From assembly GCA_036504035.1 (NCBI GenBank), contig DASXVV010000006.1, positions 566,793-630,792 of the forward strand: a stretch of DNA of 64,000 nt, written 5' to 3'. The notes beneath the pieces were generated by a model. The model was not told the origin of the DNA. It was given only the letters and a program-made list of their open reading frames with translations, and did no database searches. A program made the position numbers and the translations under genes. Source of the DNA: Candidatus Deferrimicrobiaceae bacterium (lineage in GTDB: Bacteria > Desulfobacterota > Deferrimicrobia > Deferrimicrobiales > Deferrimicrobiaceae). This document shows positions 10,854-19,340 of the stretch, one piece after another (position 1 is the stretch's first letter; each line of letters begins with the position of its first letter).

Positions 10854-10941
10854 GCGGGCGGGCCGCCCTCTTCCGAGGTCATCTGCGGTAAAGTATCCGG
10901 AAGAACCGTTGCGGGAAGCGCGGGAGGCGAAAGCAAAAAGA

Positions 10942-12006
10942 TTGGCCCACAGGCGCAGGAAACGATGGCAGAAGCCCGGCACCATGCCGGGAACGCTGAC
11001 GGCGCACGCCGAGGCAGCGCTGTGCCCGGTCTCGCTGTCCGCGATCGCCTACGACGAGCACGACTATCGCGAATGGACGCTGCCCGTTTCGGAGGTGGCG
11101 ACCCTCGCCCCGCCCGGGAACGGCGTCCTGTGGATCGATGTCTGCGGGCTGGGCGACCCGGCCGTCGTCCAGGCGATCGGCGACCGGTTCCATTTTCATC
11201 GCCTCGCGCTCGAGGACGTCCTCAACGTGCCGCAGCGCCCGAAAGTCGACAGCTACGAGGGGCATCGGCTGATCGTGCTCCGCGAGTTCCGCTACCCGGA
11301 GCCGCCCGAGCAGGTCAGCATGTTCCTGGCGCCCGGCGTCGTGGTCACCTTCCAGGAGCGCCCGGGCGACGCGTTCGAGCCGGTGCGCGAGCGGCTTCGC
11401 AAGGCGGCGGGAGCGATCCGTTCCAGCGGCGCCGATCTCCTGGCCTACGCGCTTTGCGACGCGGTCATCGACTCCTTTTTCCCCGCGCTCGAGAAGATCG
11501 GGGATCTCGTCGACCTCCTCGAGGACAAGGTGCTCGCCGAGCCGGTGCCCGACACGTTCCGCGAGATCCGGAACCTGAAGCGGCTGCTGCTCGACGTGCG
11601 CCACGCCTCCTGGCCCGCCCGCGATGCGATAAACGAGTTGATCCGCGACGAGTCGGGGCTGATCGCCCCGGGGACGAAGACCTACCTGCGCGACTGCTAC
11701 GACCACACGGTGCAGGTGCTCGACATGGTCGAAACCTACCGCGAGGTGGCCTCGAGCCTGGTCGACGAATACATGACCTCGGTGTCCAACCGGATGAACG
11801 AGATCATGAAAGTGCTCACCATCATCGCAACGATCTTCATGCCGCTGTCGTTCGTGGTCGGGCTTTACGGAATGAATTTCGACCGGACCTCGCCGTACAA
11901 CCTGCCCGAGCTGGGATGGCGCTACGGATATCCGGCGGTGCTGCTGCTGATGGCGGTCGCGACGGCGGGCATGATCTGGTTTTTCAGGCGGAAAAAATGG
12001 ATGTGA
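10942..12006 (+). CDS. corA: CorA-type divalent metal ion transporter
   Basis: A Mg2+/Co2+ channel of the Thermotoga CorA subtype. A cytoplasmic N-terminal alpha/beta domain precedes the long stalk helix (residues about 200-290) and two C-terminal membrane helices. The first ends in the selectivity motif YGMNF, and the protein ends in a basic FFRRKKWM tail. The start is uncertain. Family members begin with a basic stretch and a 'GxxPGTL' motif; here that is RRRKRWQKPGTMPGTL, which lies partly upstream of the first ATG (10984). I therefore favour TTG 10942, preceded by GGGAGG at 10922-10927; TTG 10909 is also possible. A -10-like TAAAGT lies at 10889-10894. Confidence 0.88.
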   Translation: MAHRRRKRWQKPGTMPGTLTAHAEAALCPVSLSAIAYDEHDYREWTLPVSEVATLAPPGNGVLWIDVCGLGDPAVVQAIGDRFHFHRLALEDVLNVPQRPKVDSYEGHRLIVLREFRYPEPPEQVSMFLAPGVVVTFQERPGDAFEPVRERLRKAAGAIRSSGADLLAYALCDAVIDSFFPALEKIGDLVDLLEDKVLAEPVPDTFREIRNLKRLLLDVRHASWPARDAINELIRDESGLIAPGTKTYLRDCYDHTVQVLDMVETYREVASSLVDEYMTSVSNRMNEIMKVLTIIATIFMPLSFVVGLYGMNFDRTSPYNLPELGWRYGYPAVLLLMAVATAGMIWFFRRKKWM

Positions 12007-12037
12007 CCGGATCCGGAATGCAAAAGGGGGACACGCG

Positions 12038-13048
12038 ATGCGCTGCTTGATCCTTGGGAACGGCCCCGCGGGCATCGCGGCGGCTAAGGCGATCCGTGGG
12101 CGAGACGCCGGGGCGGAGATCCTGGTCGTCGGCGACGAGGCGGCGGCGCCGTACCTGCGGCCGCTGCTGACCGACGTGATCTCCGGCGAACGGCTGCCCG
12201 AAACGCTCGTCAACCCGCAGGCCGCCGACCTGGCCGAGCAGGGCATCGCGATGCGGCTTTGCGCGAAAGCGACGCATCTCGACCCGCGCGCCCGCACCGT
12301 GGAATTTTCCGACGGGACGACCGAGCGGTACGACGCGCTGCTGATCGCGACCGGCGGCCGGCCGGCGATCCCGCACAAGCTCCGGGGGTTCAAGGCGCAG
12401 GTCGTCGCGCTGGACTCCCTCGGCAACGCGCTGCGCATCCGGGACCGCGCGACGGCGTCGGGCGTCGTCGCCGTGCTCGGCCCCGGCTTCCTGGCGGCGG
12501 TGACGGCGCTCTCCCTGCGCAAGGCGGGGCGGTCGATCGTCTGGATGAAGCCGGGCGAGCCGCGCTTCGGCAATCCCGAAGGGGGCAAGGTCGACGCGGA
12601 GGTGCTGGCGGCGGCCCGCGCCGCGGGCATCGTGGTGCTGGACGGGGCGGGAATCGGCGAGGCGCACGCGGAGGGCGACGGTCTGCGCCTCACGCCGAGC
12701 CGGGGCGGCGACCCGGTCGTCGTATCGATGGTCGTGATCGCCACCGAGCGCCACCCGAACACGGCGTTCCTGCGCGGCAGCGGCGTCGAATCGGGCATCG
12801 GCGTACTGGTCGACGACGCGCTGCGGACCAACCTGCCGGGCATCTTCGCGGCGGGCGATTGCGCCGAGCTCTACGACAAGACGACGCACGAGAGCCGCTT
12901 CAATTTCGGCTGGCGCAGCGCGATGGCGCAGGGGCATCTGGCGGGGGAGAACATGGCGGGGGCGGGCAAGGCGTACCTGCGCACGCGCGACGACTACTTC
13001 TGGCGGCTGTTCGGCCCGCCGCTGCGCGAGCGGTTCGGCCCGCGATAA
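12038..13048 (+). CDS. NAD(P)/FAD-dependent oxidoreductase (pyridine nucleotide-disulfide family)
   Basis: A 336-residue flavoprotein resembling NADH:rubredoxin reductase and the reductase part of nitrite reductases. Residues 1-16 (LILGNGPAGIAAAKAI) bind FAD, LLIATGG (about residue 103) closes the first FAD site, VLGPGFLAAVTAL is the NAD(P) Rossmann motif, and NLPGIFAAGDCAEL is the C-terminal FAD motif. No redox-active CxxxxC is seen, so it is not a thioredoxin or lipoamide reductase. It follows corA by 31 nt. The electron acceptor (rubredoxin, ferredoxin or another partner) is unknown. Confidence 0.85.
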   Translation: MRCLILGNGPAGIAAAKAIRGRDAGAEILVVGDEAAAPYLRPLLTDVISGERLPETLVNPQAADLAEQGIAMRLCAKATHLDPRARTVEFSDGTTERYDALLIATGGRPAIPHKLRGFKAQVVALDSLGNALRIRDRATASGVVAVLGPGFLAAVTALSLRKAGRSIVWMKPGEPRFGNPEGGKVDAEVLAAARAAGIVVLDGAGIGEAHAEGDGLRLTPSRGGDPVVVSMVVIATERHPNTAFLRGSGVESGIGVLVDDALRTNLPGIFAAGDCAELYDKTTHESRFNFGWRSAMAQGHLAGENMAGAGKAYLRTRDDYFWRLFGPPLRERFGPR

Positions 13049-13162
13049 GCATTCAGCCGGTAGCGGTTTGGTGGATGCCCGGAATCCTTCGCATCGCGGG
13101 CGTGTTATCTGCTTGACGGGCGGGTGACCGGGGGTTATATTTTTTGTCTGTCTTTTTAACGT

Positions 13163-13237
13163 TCCCTGGTAGCTCAACGGCAGAGCACCCGGCTGTTAAC
13201 CGGGTTGTTGCAGGTTCGAAACCCGCCCAGGGAGCCA
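13163..13237 (+). tRNA. tRNA-Asn (anticodon GTT)
   Basis: A full cloverleaf can be drawn. The acceptor stem TCCCTGG pairs with CCAGGGA, the D arm is GCTC/GAGC, and the anticodon stem CCCGG/CCGGG encloses loop CTGTTAA, giving anticodon GTT (Asn). The T arm is CGGGTTTC-like with the GGTTCGAAA loop. Discriminator G and an encoded CCA (13235-13237) complete the molecule. A terminator follows 9 nt later. Confidence 0.97.
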
Positions 13238-13245
13238 GAAATTCC

Positions 13246-13279
13246 AAGGCCCGCACAGGATTTCCTGCGCGGGCCTTTT
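13246..13279 (+). terminator. Rho-independent terminator after tRNA-Asn
   Basis: An inverted repeat (GGCCCGC...AGG, a 4-nt loop, CCT...GCGGGCC) is followed by TTTT. It directly follows the tRNA and matches an intrinsic terminator. Confidence 0.85.
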
Positions 13280-13315
13280 CTTGTCATGGCTCCGATGCGC
13301 GGGTGAGGCGATGGC

Positions 13316-13540
13316 ATGGTTACGGTGAAGATCCGGAAGATCGGGAACTCGGTGGGAGCCATCTTTCCCGCGGAGGTAGCCGCAAGGCTTCGGGTTCAGC
13401 CGGGGGACACGTTGGCTGTGACCGAGACGCCCGACGGGATACAGCTTTCCCCGTTCGACCCGGAGTTCGCTGACGCGATGAAGGCGTTCGAACACGGGCG
13501 AAAGAAGTATCGTAACGCGCTCAGGGCCCTTTCGAAGTGA
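13316..13540 (+). CDS. AbrB/MazE-type antitoxin
   Basis: A 74-residue swapped-hairpin AbrB/SpoVT-like DNA-binding protein. The N-terminus VKIRKIGNSVGAIFPAEVAA is the classic strand-GNS-strand signature. The C-terminal 30 residues (FADAMKAFEHGRKKYRNAL) form the charged tail that usually binds the toxin. It overlaps the downstream Doc-type toxin start by 4 nt (GTGA), the normal antitoxin-first order. A GAGG ribosome site sits 7 nt before ATG. The antitoxin is expected to repress its own operon. Confidence 0.9.
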   Translation: MVTVKIRKIGNSVGAIFPAEVAARLRVQPGDTLAVTETPDGIQLSPFDPEFADAMKAFEHGRKKYRNALRALSK

Positions 13541-13938
13541 AGCGCCGGATTCGCTGGGTCCCTGAAGCAGCGGTTCGCGCCGTGCACGGGGAACTGATCG
13601 CCGAGCACGGCGGGGTTCCCGGCATGCGCGATCCCGGTCTGCTGATTTCGGCCTTGGCGAGCCCTCGGAACCGGCGCGTTTACGGCGAGGCGTCCGGGAT
13701 CGTCGAACTGGCGGCGGCATACGGAAGTGCGATCGCGCGGAACCACCCGTTTATCGACGGGAACAAGCGCGTCGCGCTGATGACGGGATTCATCTTCCTC
13801 GAAATGAACGGATGGCAGCTGGTCGCCACGGAAGTCGACGCGGTCGATGCAATGGTGCGGCTTGCGGTTGGATCGATGTCGGAAAAAGCATTGGCCGATT
13901 GGATCAGGACGAATAGCGAAAAGATCGGCGGAGCTTGA
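13537..13938 (+). CDS. doc: Doc-type toxin (Fic/DOC family)
   Basis: A 133-residue death-on-curing protein. Doc toxins phosphorylate elongation factor EF-Tu and halt translation. The core motif NHPFIDGNKRVAL matches HPFxDGNKR, with the catalytic His and the Mg/phosphate-binding Asp, Asn and Arg all present. The length matches phage P1 Doc. GTG start overlaps the antitoxin stop (GTGA), so translation is coupled. The module sits directly behind a tRNA gene, a frequent landing place for mobile DNA, though no attachment repeats were found. Confidence 0.92.
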   Translation: MKRRIRWVPEAAVRAVHGELIAEHGGVPGMRDPGLLISALASPRNRRVYGEASGIVELAAAYGSAIARNHPFIDGNKRVALMTGFIFLEMNGWQLVATEVDAVDAMVRLAVGSMSEKALADWIRTNSEKIGGA

Positions 13939-14070
13939 CGCAGAACACTCCGGTTCCATCCGGGTCTGTCATGATCCAGCATGCCCAAGACCCGGGTTAC
14001 CCGGCGCGGGAGAATCCTGCCCGACGAGCAAGGTCGGCCTGGGTGGCGATATTACCGGAAGGCCAAAGAC

Positions 14071-14108
14071 GAGAGGGCTGCTTTCCTGTTCTGGAAGGCA
14101 GCCCTCTC
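14071..14108. terminator. Strong hairpin between convergent genes (possible bidirectional terminator)
   Basis: A 16-bp inverted repeat (GAGAGGGCTGC... with a 6-nt loop) lies between the toxin gene and the convergent lipoprotein gene. There is no T-run on either side, so termination is inferred from position and stability only. The rest of the 225-nt gap (13939-14163) holds nothing else I can support. Confidence 0.5.
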
Positions 14109-14163
14109 GCGTTCCGTCGAGTCATGCAGGTTTCAAAGACGGGGAAACATCGGCGCTACCGGG

Positions 14164-15534
14164 TCACCAGTAGTACTCGAAGAAGGTGTAGGTTCCCGCG
14201 CCCCAGATTCCCGTTCCGGCCGCCGTGCCGTCGGAGGTCCAGAGGATTGATCCTTGGGAAGGCGTGGCCGCTCCAAACGGGAGGTTGGCGAGCTCCCCCG
14301 ATACGTAGGCATTTTGCCACTTGCGGGCTTCGTACTGGAGCGAATAGGAGACATACGAGACCACGCCGGAGTCTGTCAGCTTGGTGGTGCCGGCCACGGT
14401 GCCGTCGGTGGCCCAGAGTTGGAGGGACGGGGAAGTGGGATCCGTGGCCTGGAAATAGAGCTTGCTGTTGTTGACGGTGAACCCCGGATCGTAGGCGCCA
14501 TCACCCGGGTGGATGTCCGTCAGCATGGAGGTGCCCGCCGCGGTGCCGTCGGTGACCCAGAGTTCGCCGTTGAGAGGTTGGCCCGTGGCCGAGAAATAGA
14601 GCTTTCCGTTGTAAACGACGAACCGCCAGGGAAAGCCCCCCCCCGCGGCCGAGTTGATGTATTTGACCAGGGCGGTGCCGTTCGCGGTGCCGTCGGTGAC
14701 CCAGAGTTCGCCTCCGTTGGCATTGAAATAGAGCTTGCCGTTGTAGAGAGTGAGCTCAGTGGCCCTGATGTCCTTGACCATGGTCGTGCCCGCCACGGTG
14801 CCGTCGGTGACCCAGAGTCCGAAGCTGTTGCCGTCATAGGCATTGAAATAGAGTTTGCCGTTGTAACCGGTGAACCCGTAGGGATAAGCGTCGCTCGTGC
14901 CCGGGTTGATGTCCTTGAGAAGGGTGGTGCCCGTCGCGGTTCCGTCGGTCACCCAGAGCTCACTCCCGTTGGTGCCGTCGGAGGCGCTGAAATAGAGCTT
15001 GTCATTGTAAACGGCGAACTCCCCCGGAGAAGAATCGCCCGTGCCCGGGTTGATGTCCTTGAGCATGGCGGTGCCGTTCGCGGTGCCGTCGGTGACCCAG
15101 AGTTCGTAGCCGTTCGTCCCGTCGGTGGCCTGGAAATAGATCTTGCCGTTGCAGGCGGTGAACTGGGGCACGATCGACCCGAGCGGGGGCAGATCGATGT
15201 GCTTGATGAAGGTGGTGCCGTCCGTGGTGCCGTCGGTGACCCAGATCCCGACCGCGCCGGTGATGTCGGTGGCCTGGAAATAGATCTTGCCGTTGCAGGC
15301 GGTGAACCCCCAGGGAGAGGAACCCGAGCCCGGGTAGATCGCCTTGAGGAGCGTCGCGACATTGTCTTTCAGGAGATAGGGCTCGGCCCCTGCCCCATTG
15401 TTCATCGCGAGGACTGCGAAGGGCGTCGCCGGGTTGGGGGCGGACGTCGATTTCCCACCCCAATGACATCCCTGGTAGAGCAGGGCTCCAAGCAGCATGA
15501 CACCCACGTACAGCGATCGGGTCGATCCCGGCAT
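14164..15534 (-). CDS. Lipoprotein with repeated 'ELWVTDGT' units (beta-propeller-like)
   Basis: A 456-residue exported lipoprotein. Residues 1-23 form a signal peptide ending in the lipobox LYQGC, so Cys23 is expected to be lipidated. The remainder is built of about eight units of roughly 45 residues, each with 'NGKLYF.A.D......LWVTDGTA.GT..LKDI.PG'. Such ELWVTDGTxxGT repeats occur in large surface proteins and are predicted to form propeller or beta-strand repeats. The units are similar at DNA level too, so copy number may vary between strains. No enzyme motif is visible. Likely on the outer membrane; function unknown. Confidence 0.82.
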   Translation of the reverse strand: MPGSTRSLYVGVMLLGALLYQGCHWGGKSTSAPNPATPFAVLAMNNGAGAEPYLLKDNVATLLKAIYPGSGSSPWGFTACNGKIYFQATDITGAVGIWVTDGTTDGTTFIKHIDLPPLGSIVPQFTACNGKIYFQATDGTNGYELWVTDGTANGTAMLKDINPGTGDSSPGEFAVYNDKLYFSASDGTNGSELWVTDGTATGTTLLKDINPGTSDAYPYGFTGYNGKLYFNAYDGNSFGLWVTDGTVAGTTMVKDIRATELTLYNGKLYFNANGGELWVTDGTANGTALVKYINSAAGGGFPWRFVVYNGKLYFSATGQPLNGELWVTDGTAAGTSMLTDIHPGDGAYDPGFTVNNSKLYFQATDPTSPSLQLWATDGTVAGTTKLTDSGVVSYVSYSLQYEARKWQNAYVSGELANLPFGAATPSQGSILWTSDGTAAGTGIWGAGTYTFFEYYW

Positions 15535-15654
15535 TTAGTCTCCTCCATTTGGGAAATAACTCCCAAGGGTTATCGACAAAAAACGCCGGAAACTTTACTG
15601 GAATCCGCCCATCTGTCGGCCTTCCTGAGGTTGACCGACGGCATGATTCGGCAG

Positions 15655-17115
15655 TTATCCTGTTTTCCGCTTCCTGCTGCGGCGCAACCGGTAGCCCCGG
15701 TAAAGCAGCGCGATGCCGAACCAGACGAACAGCGCCAGCAGCGGGTACGCAAGACCGCGCGGGAAGAAGCCGAAGAGGAGGGCGAGCAGCAGGAACGCCG
15801 CGCCGGCCGTGACCGTCATGCGCGCCTCCACCGGCTCGATCACCCGCCGGCCCGTGAAGGCCGCGCCCAGGGCGTTGCCGAAGCGGATCGCGCTGGCGGC
15901 CGCCCGGCCTCCGCCCCCGCTGCCGACGGCCAGCGGCGCCCGCCGCCGCCTCGGCTCGCCCGGCGCGCGCACTTTTTGCTTCGCATCCAGCACCAGCTCG
16001 GTCGCGTTCGACAGGTCCTCGACGTACATCGCCTCCATCGCCTGCCCGAATCCCTCGTCCTCGACCACTGCGTCCAGCTCGCAGTTGCCGAACCAGCTGG
16101 CGAGGTTGAGGTTCGTCGACCCGACGCGCGCCCAGCGCCCGTCGGCGACGGCGGTCTTCGCGTGCAGCATCGACCCGTTCCATTCGAAGATCCGGACCCC
16201 CGCCTCCAGGAGCGGCCGGTAGCCCGCCCGGGACAACGGCTTGAGGATGGGGATATCGCTTCCGCCCGGGACCAGCAGCCGCACGTCGACGCCGTCCATC
16301 GCCGCCGCCCGCAACGCCTGCACGTAGGTGGTCGTCCCGGCGAAGTACGCATCCGTCAGCCAGATCCGCTCCCGGGCGAGCGCGGCGATGAGCTGGTCCA
16401 CGCGGAACATTCCCGCCGTCGCGGGCACGGTTGCGACCACGCGCAGGCGCATGTCGCCGCCCCCGGCCGCGGCGTCGGTGCCGTCCGCTTCCTGCAAGGG
16501 CATCGGCTTGCCGGTCATGTCCCAGACCTGTGCAAACGCGCGCTCGATGTCCGCGACGGCGGCCCCGCGGACCGAGATGCCGGTGTCCCGCCACGGGTCG
16601 ATATGCTTTTCGGGAATGCCTTCCCACATCTGTCCGACGCACAAGCCCGTGATGAATCCGACCTGCCCGTCGATCGCGATCATCTTGCGATGGTCGCGCG
16701 AGAGCCAGCCGAGCGGGCTGTCAAGACGGGGCGGATTGTAGCAACGCACTTCGACGCCGCCTGCCCGCATCCGGTCCCAGAACCGGCGCGAGGCGTTGCC
16801 GAGCCCGCCCATCCAGTCGTAGACGAGCCGGACGCGCACGCCCTCGCGCGCCTTCGCGATCAGCGCGTCGGCAAACCGATTCCCGACGTCGTCCGCATGG
16901 ATGATGTAGCTTTCGAAGTGGATGTGATCGCGGGCCGCGGCGATGGCGTCGAGCCACGCCGGATAGTTCTCGCGGGCATCCTTGAGCAGCCGGACGTTTC
17001 CTTCGACGAGCGGCGCGCCGGCGGCGCGCGAAAAGGCCTGGTTCGCGAGCGCGCGCAGCGGCTGCGCGTCCTCACGATCGCGGCTGTCGCGCGCTGTGGA
17101 AGCATCCGTCGCCAT
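15655..17115 (-). CDS. Phospholipase D-family protein, cardiolipin synthase-like
   Basis: A 486-residue protein with two HKD half-sites. The first is [11 protein letters not shown] (about residue 142; HxK present, His followed by RK). The second is [22 protein letters not shown] (HxK, D, and GSTN). It resembles ClsA/ClsB cardiolipin synthases, which condense two phosphatidylglycerols. Unlike ClsA, membrane segments lie at the C-terminus ([17 protein letters not shown] and [16 protein letters not shown]) and not at the N-terminus, so topology is unusual. The ATG start has no strong ribosome site. The 120-nt gap to the next gene shows no feature. Confidence 0.85.
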   Translation of the reverse strand: MATDASTARDSRDREDAQPLRALANQAFSRAAGAPLVEGNVRLLKDARENYPAWLDAIAAARDHIHFESYIIHADDVGNRFADALIAKAREGVRVRLVYDWMGGLGNASRRFWDRMRAGGVEVRCYNPPRLDSPLGWLSRDHRKMIAIDGQVGFITGLCVGQMWEGIPEKHIDPWRDTGISVRGAAVADIERAFAQVWDMTGKPMPLQEADGTDAAAGGGDMRLRVVATVPATAGMFRVDQLIAALARERIWLTDAYFAGTTTYVQALRAAAMDGVDVRLLVPGGSDIPILKPLSRAGYRPLLEAGVRIFEWNGSMLHAKTAVADGRWARVGSTNLNLASWFGNCELDAVVEDEGFGQAMEAMYVEDLSNATELVLDAKQKVRAPGEPRRRRAPLAVGSGGGGRAAASAIRFGNALGAAFTGRRVIEPVEARMTVTAGAAFLLLALLFGFFPRGLAYPLLALFVWFGIALLYRGYRLRRSRKRKTG

Positions 17116-17157
17116 GACCTATTCTTGCACGGATCAAGCCGCCCCGGCAGAAACCGG

Positions 17158-17163
17158 TATAAT
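17158..17163 (+). promoter_or_regulatory. -10 box candidate for the hybrid kinase gene
   Basis: A perfect TATAAT lies 35 nt before the ATG of the next kinase gene, in the short divergent gap. A convincing -35 at normal spacing is missing (TTGCAC at 17125-17130 is 27 nt away). Low-to-moderate support. Confidence 0.4.
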
Positions 17164-17198
17164 CCTCGTCAGTGTTGGCACATCCTGGCGGGAGGATC

Positions 17199-19298
17199 AT
17201 GGGCAACGCCGCGACACGCTTCACGATCATCTTCGGACTGCTGCTGGTCATCGGCGGATGGACGGGATTCGCCGTGGTCTCCCGTCTCGACCGCGACCGG
17301 GAGATGGCGCGCGTCCGCAATGAAAACGCCTTCGTCGCCGTCGCGTTCGAGGAGCACGCCCGCCGGGTCATCCGGACCGCCGATACCGCGCTCCTCTACT
17401 TGAAAGACGAGTTCGAGAAGGGCGGCATCGTATCCCCGGGGATGCGGAATTTCATCCGGCTGACGAAGGACGACCTCCAGGCCGTCCAGCTCTCCGTCGC
17501 GGGTCCGGAAGGCGACATCATCTACAGTGCCGTCCCGCTGAAGTCCCCGGTCAACATCCGCGACCGCGAGCATTTTACGGTCCAGCGCGCAGGCCGCGGC
17601 GCCGGGCTCCATATCGGCAAGCCGGTGCTGAGCCGGTCGACGGGCGGCTGGACTTTCTTCCTCAGCCGCCGGATCTCCCGGCCGGACGGTTCCTTCGGCG
17701 GAACCGTCATGATCGGCCTCGACCCCTTCTACTTCAGCAAGGTTTATGGCAGCCTTCGTCTCGGCGAGGAGCGCAGCGGGCTGATCGCCGGAAACGACCA
17801 CATCGTGCGCGTCCGCATCGCCCCGACCGAAAGACTTGTCGGGGACGACATCAGCGGGTACAGCCCGGTCTTCCGGGAGGCGGCCAAAAATCCGATCGGC
17901 CACTACGAGGTCGTCACTATCCGGGACGGGACGACGCGGATGGCGAGTTACAGGACGATGCCCGACTATCCGCTGGTCGTGATCATCTCGACCGTCAAGT
18001 CCGACGCGTTGTCCGGGTGGACGCACCGCCTGCGGCTGAATGCGGTCGCCGCCGCCCTGTTCACCCTGTTCGTCGCCGGCTTCTGCTTTTTCCTGGTTCG
18101 GGCGCAACGGCTCGCGGAAAAGAGCGAGGAGGAGACCCGGCAGCTCCAGGCCCGGCTGGTCCAGTCGCAGAAGATGGAGGCCATCGGGACGCTCGCCGGC
18201 GGCGTGGCCCACGATTTCAACAACATGCTGGGCGTCATCATCGGGCGCACCGAGCTGGCGATGGACCAGGTCGCGCCGGGAAGCACCCTGCATGAAAATC
18301 TTGAGGAGATCGGCAAGGCGGCGGAGCGGTCGGCCGACGTGACGCGGCAACTGCTGGCCTTCGCGCGGAAGCAGACGATCGCCCCGAAGGTGATCGACCT
18401 CAACGAGGGCCTTGAGTCGGTGCTCAAGATGATCCGCCGGCTCATCGGCGAAAACATCGACCTGTCCTGGAACCCGGGTCGGAACATCGGGAAGGTGAAG
18501 ATCGACCCGTCGCAGGTCGACCAGATCCTGACCAACCTGGCGACCAACGCGCGGGATGCCATCACGGGCGCAGGGCGGGTGACGATCGAGACCGCCAACG
18601 CCACGCTCGACGCCGCTTACTGCAGCGGGCATCCGGGCTTCGTGCCGGGCGACTACGTCCTTCTCTCGGTCAGCGACGACGGCCACGGGATCGCGCGCGA
18701 CAAGCTGCAAAGCATCTTCGACCCGTTCTTCACGACGAAGGGCCCCGGGAAGGGGACGGGGCTCGGGCTGGCGACGGTCTACGGGATCGTCAAGCAGAAC
18801 GGCGGGGCGATCAACGTCTACAGCGAGCCCGGGGCCGGGACGACCTTCCGGATCTACCTGCCGCGGGTGGCCGGGGAGGACGCCGCCGCAGGGAGTGGCG
18901 ACGCGCCGGTTCCGGTCTCGGGGGGCACGGAGACGATCCTGGTTTGCGAGGACGAGACGGCCAACCTGACCATGGCGACCCGGATGCTCGAATCGCTCGG
19001 CTACCGGGTGTTGGCGGCCGGCAGCCCCGAGCAGGCCATCTCGCTGGCCTCTTCTCCCGGGACGGCGATCGACCTGCTGCTCACCGACGTCGTGATGCCC
19101 GGCATGGACGGCTGGAAGCTGCACGACGCGATCATCGGCTTCCGCCCCGGACTCAAGTGCATCTTCATGTCGGGGTACACGGCGAACGTCATCGGCCAGC
19201 GGGGGGTGCTGGAAGCGGGCGTGACCTTCCTCCAGAAGCCGTTCTCGCGCAAGGAGCTGGGGACGCTGGTGCGCCGGACGCTCGACGGCGGGGCCTGA
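17199..19298 (+). CDS. Membrane hybrid histidine kinase with periplasmic Cache-like sensor and receiver
   Basis: A 699-residue sensor kinase. TM1 is at about residues 8-27, then a periplasmic domain of about 250 residues with a Cache-like pattern (DREHFTVQRAGRG...SRRISRPDGSFGGTVMIGLD), then TM2 (about 284-303). The dimerisation helix carries His338 in GGVAHDFNN. The ATPase domain shows NLATNARDA (N box), SDDGHGIA (G1), FDPFFTTK (F) and GTGLGLATV (G2). A C-terminal receiver has the phospho-acceptor Asp630 in LLLTDVVMPGMDGW. Cache domains usually bind small metabolites. GTG 17172 is also in frame, but ATG 17199 has a GGAGG site close by. No partner regulator is adjacent. Confidence 0.92.
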   Translation: MGNAATRFTIIFGLLLVIGGWTGFAVVSRLDRDREMARVRNENAFVAVAFEEHARRVIRTADTALLYLKDEFEKGGIVSPGMRNFIRLTKDDLQAVQLSVAGPEGDIIYSAVPLKSPVNIRDREHFTVQRAGRGAGLHIGKPVLSRSTGGWTFFLSRRISRPDGSFGGTVMIGLDPFYFSKVYGSLRLGEERSGLIAGNDHIVRVRIAPTERLVGDDISGYSPVFREAAKNPIGHYEVVTIRDGTTRMASYRTMPDYPLVVIISTVKSDALSGWTHRLRLNAVAAALFTLFVAGFCFFLVRAQRLAEKSEEETRQLQARLVQSQKMEAIGTLAGGVAHDFNNMLGVIIGRTELAMDQVAPGSTLHENLEEIGKAAERSADVTRQLLAFARKQTIAPKVIDLNEGLESVLKMIRRLIGENIDLSWNPGRNIGKVKIDPSQVDQILTNLATNARDAITGAGRVTIETANATLDAAYCSGHPGFVPGDYVLLSVSDDGHGIARDKLQSIFDPFFTTKGPGKGTGLGLATVYGIVKQNGGAINVYSEPGAGTTFRIYLPRVAGEDAAAGSGDAPVPVSGGTETILVCEDETANLTMATRMLESLGYRVLAAGSPEQAISLASSPGTAIDLLLTDVVMPGMDGWKLHDAIIGFRPGLKCIFMSGYTANVIGQRGVLEAGVTFLQKPFSRKELGTLVRRTLDGGA

Positions 19299-19340
19299 CG
19301 AACCCTTCTTCCCGAACCGTTATTCCTGCTGCCCGAAGGG

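Noticed and set aside
10879-12843. A 654-codon minus-strand frame across corA and the flavoprotein gene
   Set aside because: No motif; both plus-strand genes are clear and well formed.
13163-14164. Integration island with attachment sites at tRNA-Asn
   Set aside because: No second copy of the tRNA 3' end and no integrase were found nearby.
13981-14250. Short open frame between the Doc toxin and the lipoprotein gene
   Set aside because: It begins plausibly (MPKTRVTRRG) but runs through the hairpin and into the lipoprotein antisense, with no ribosome site; not supported as a gene.
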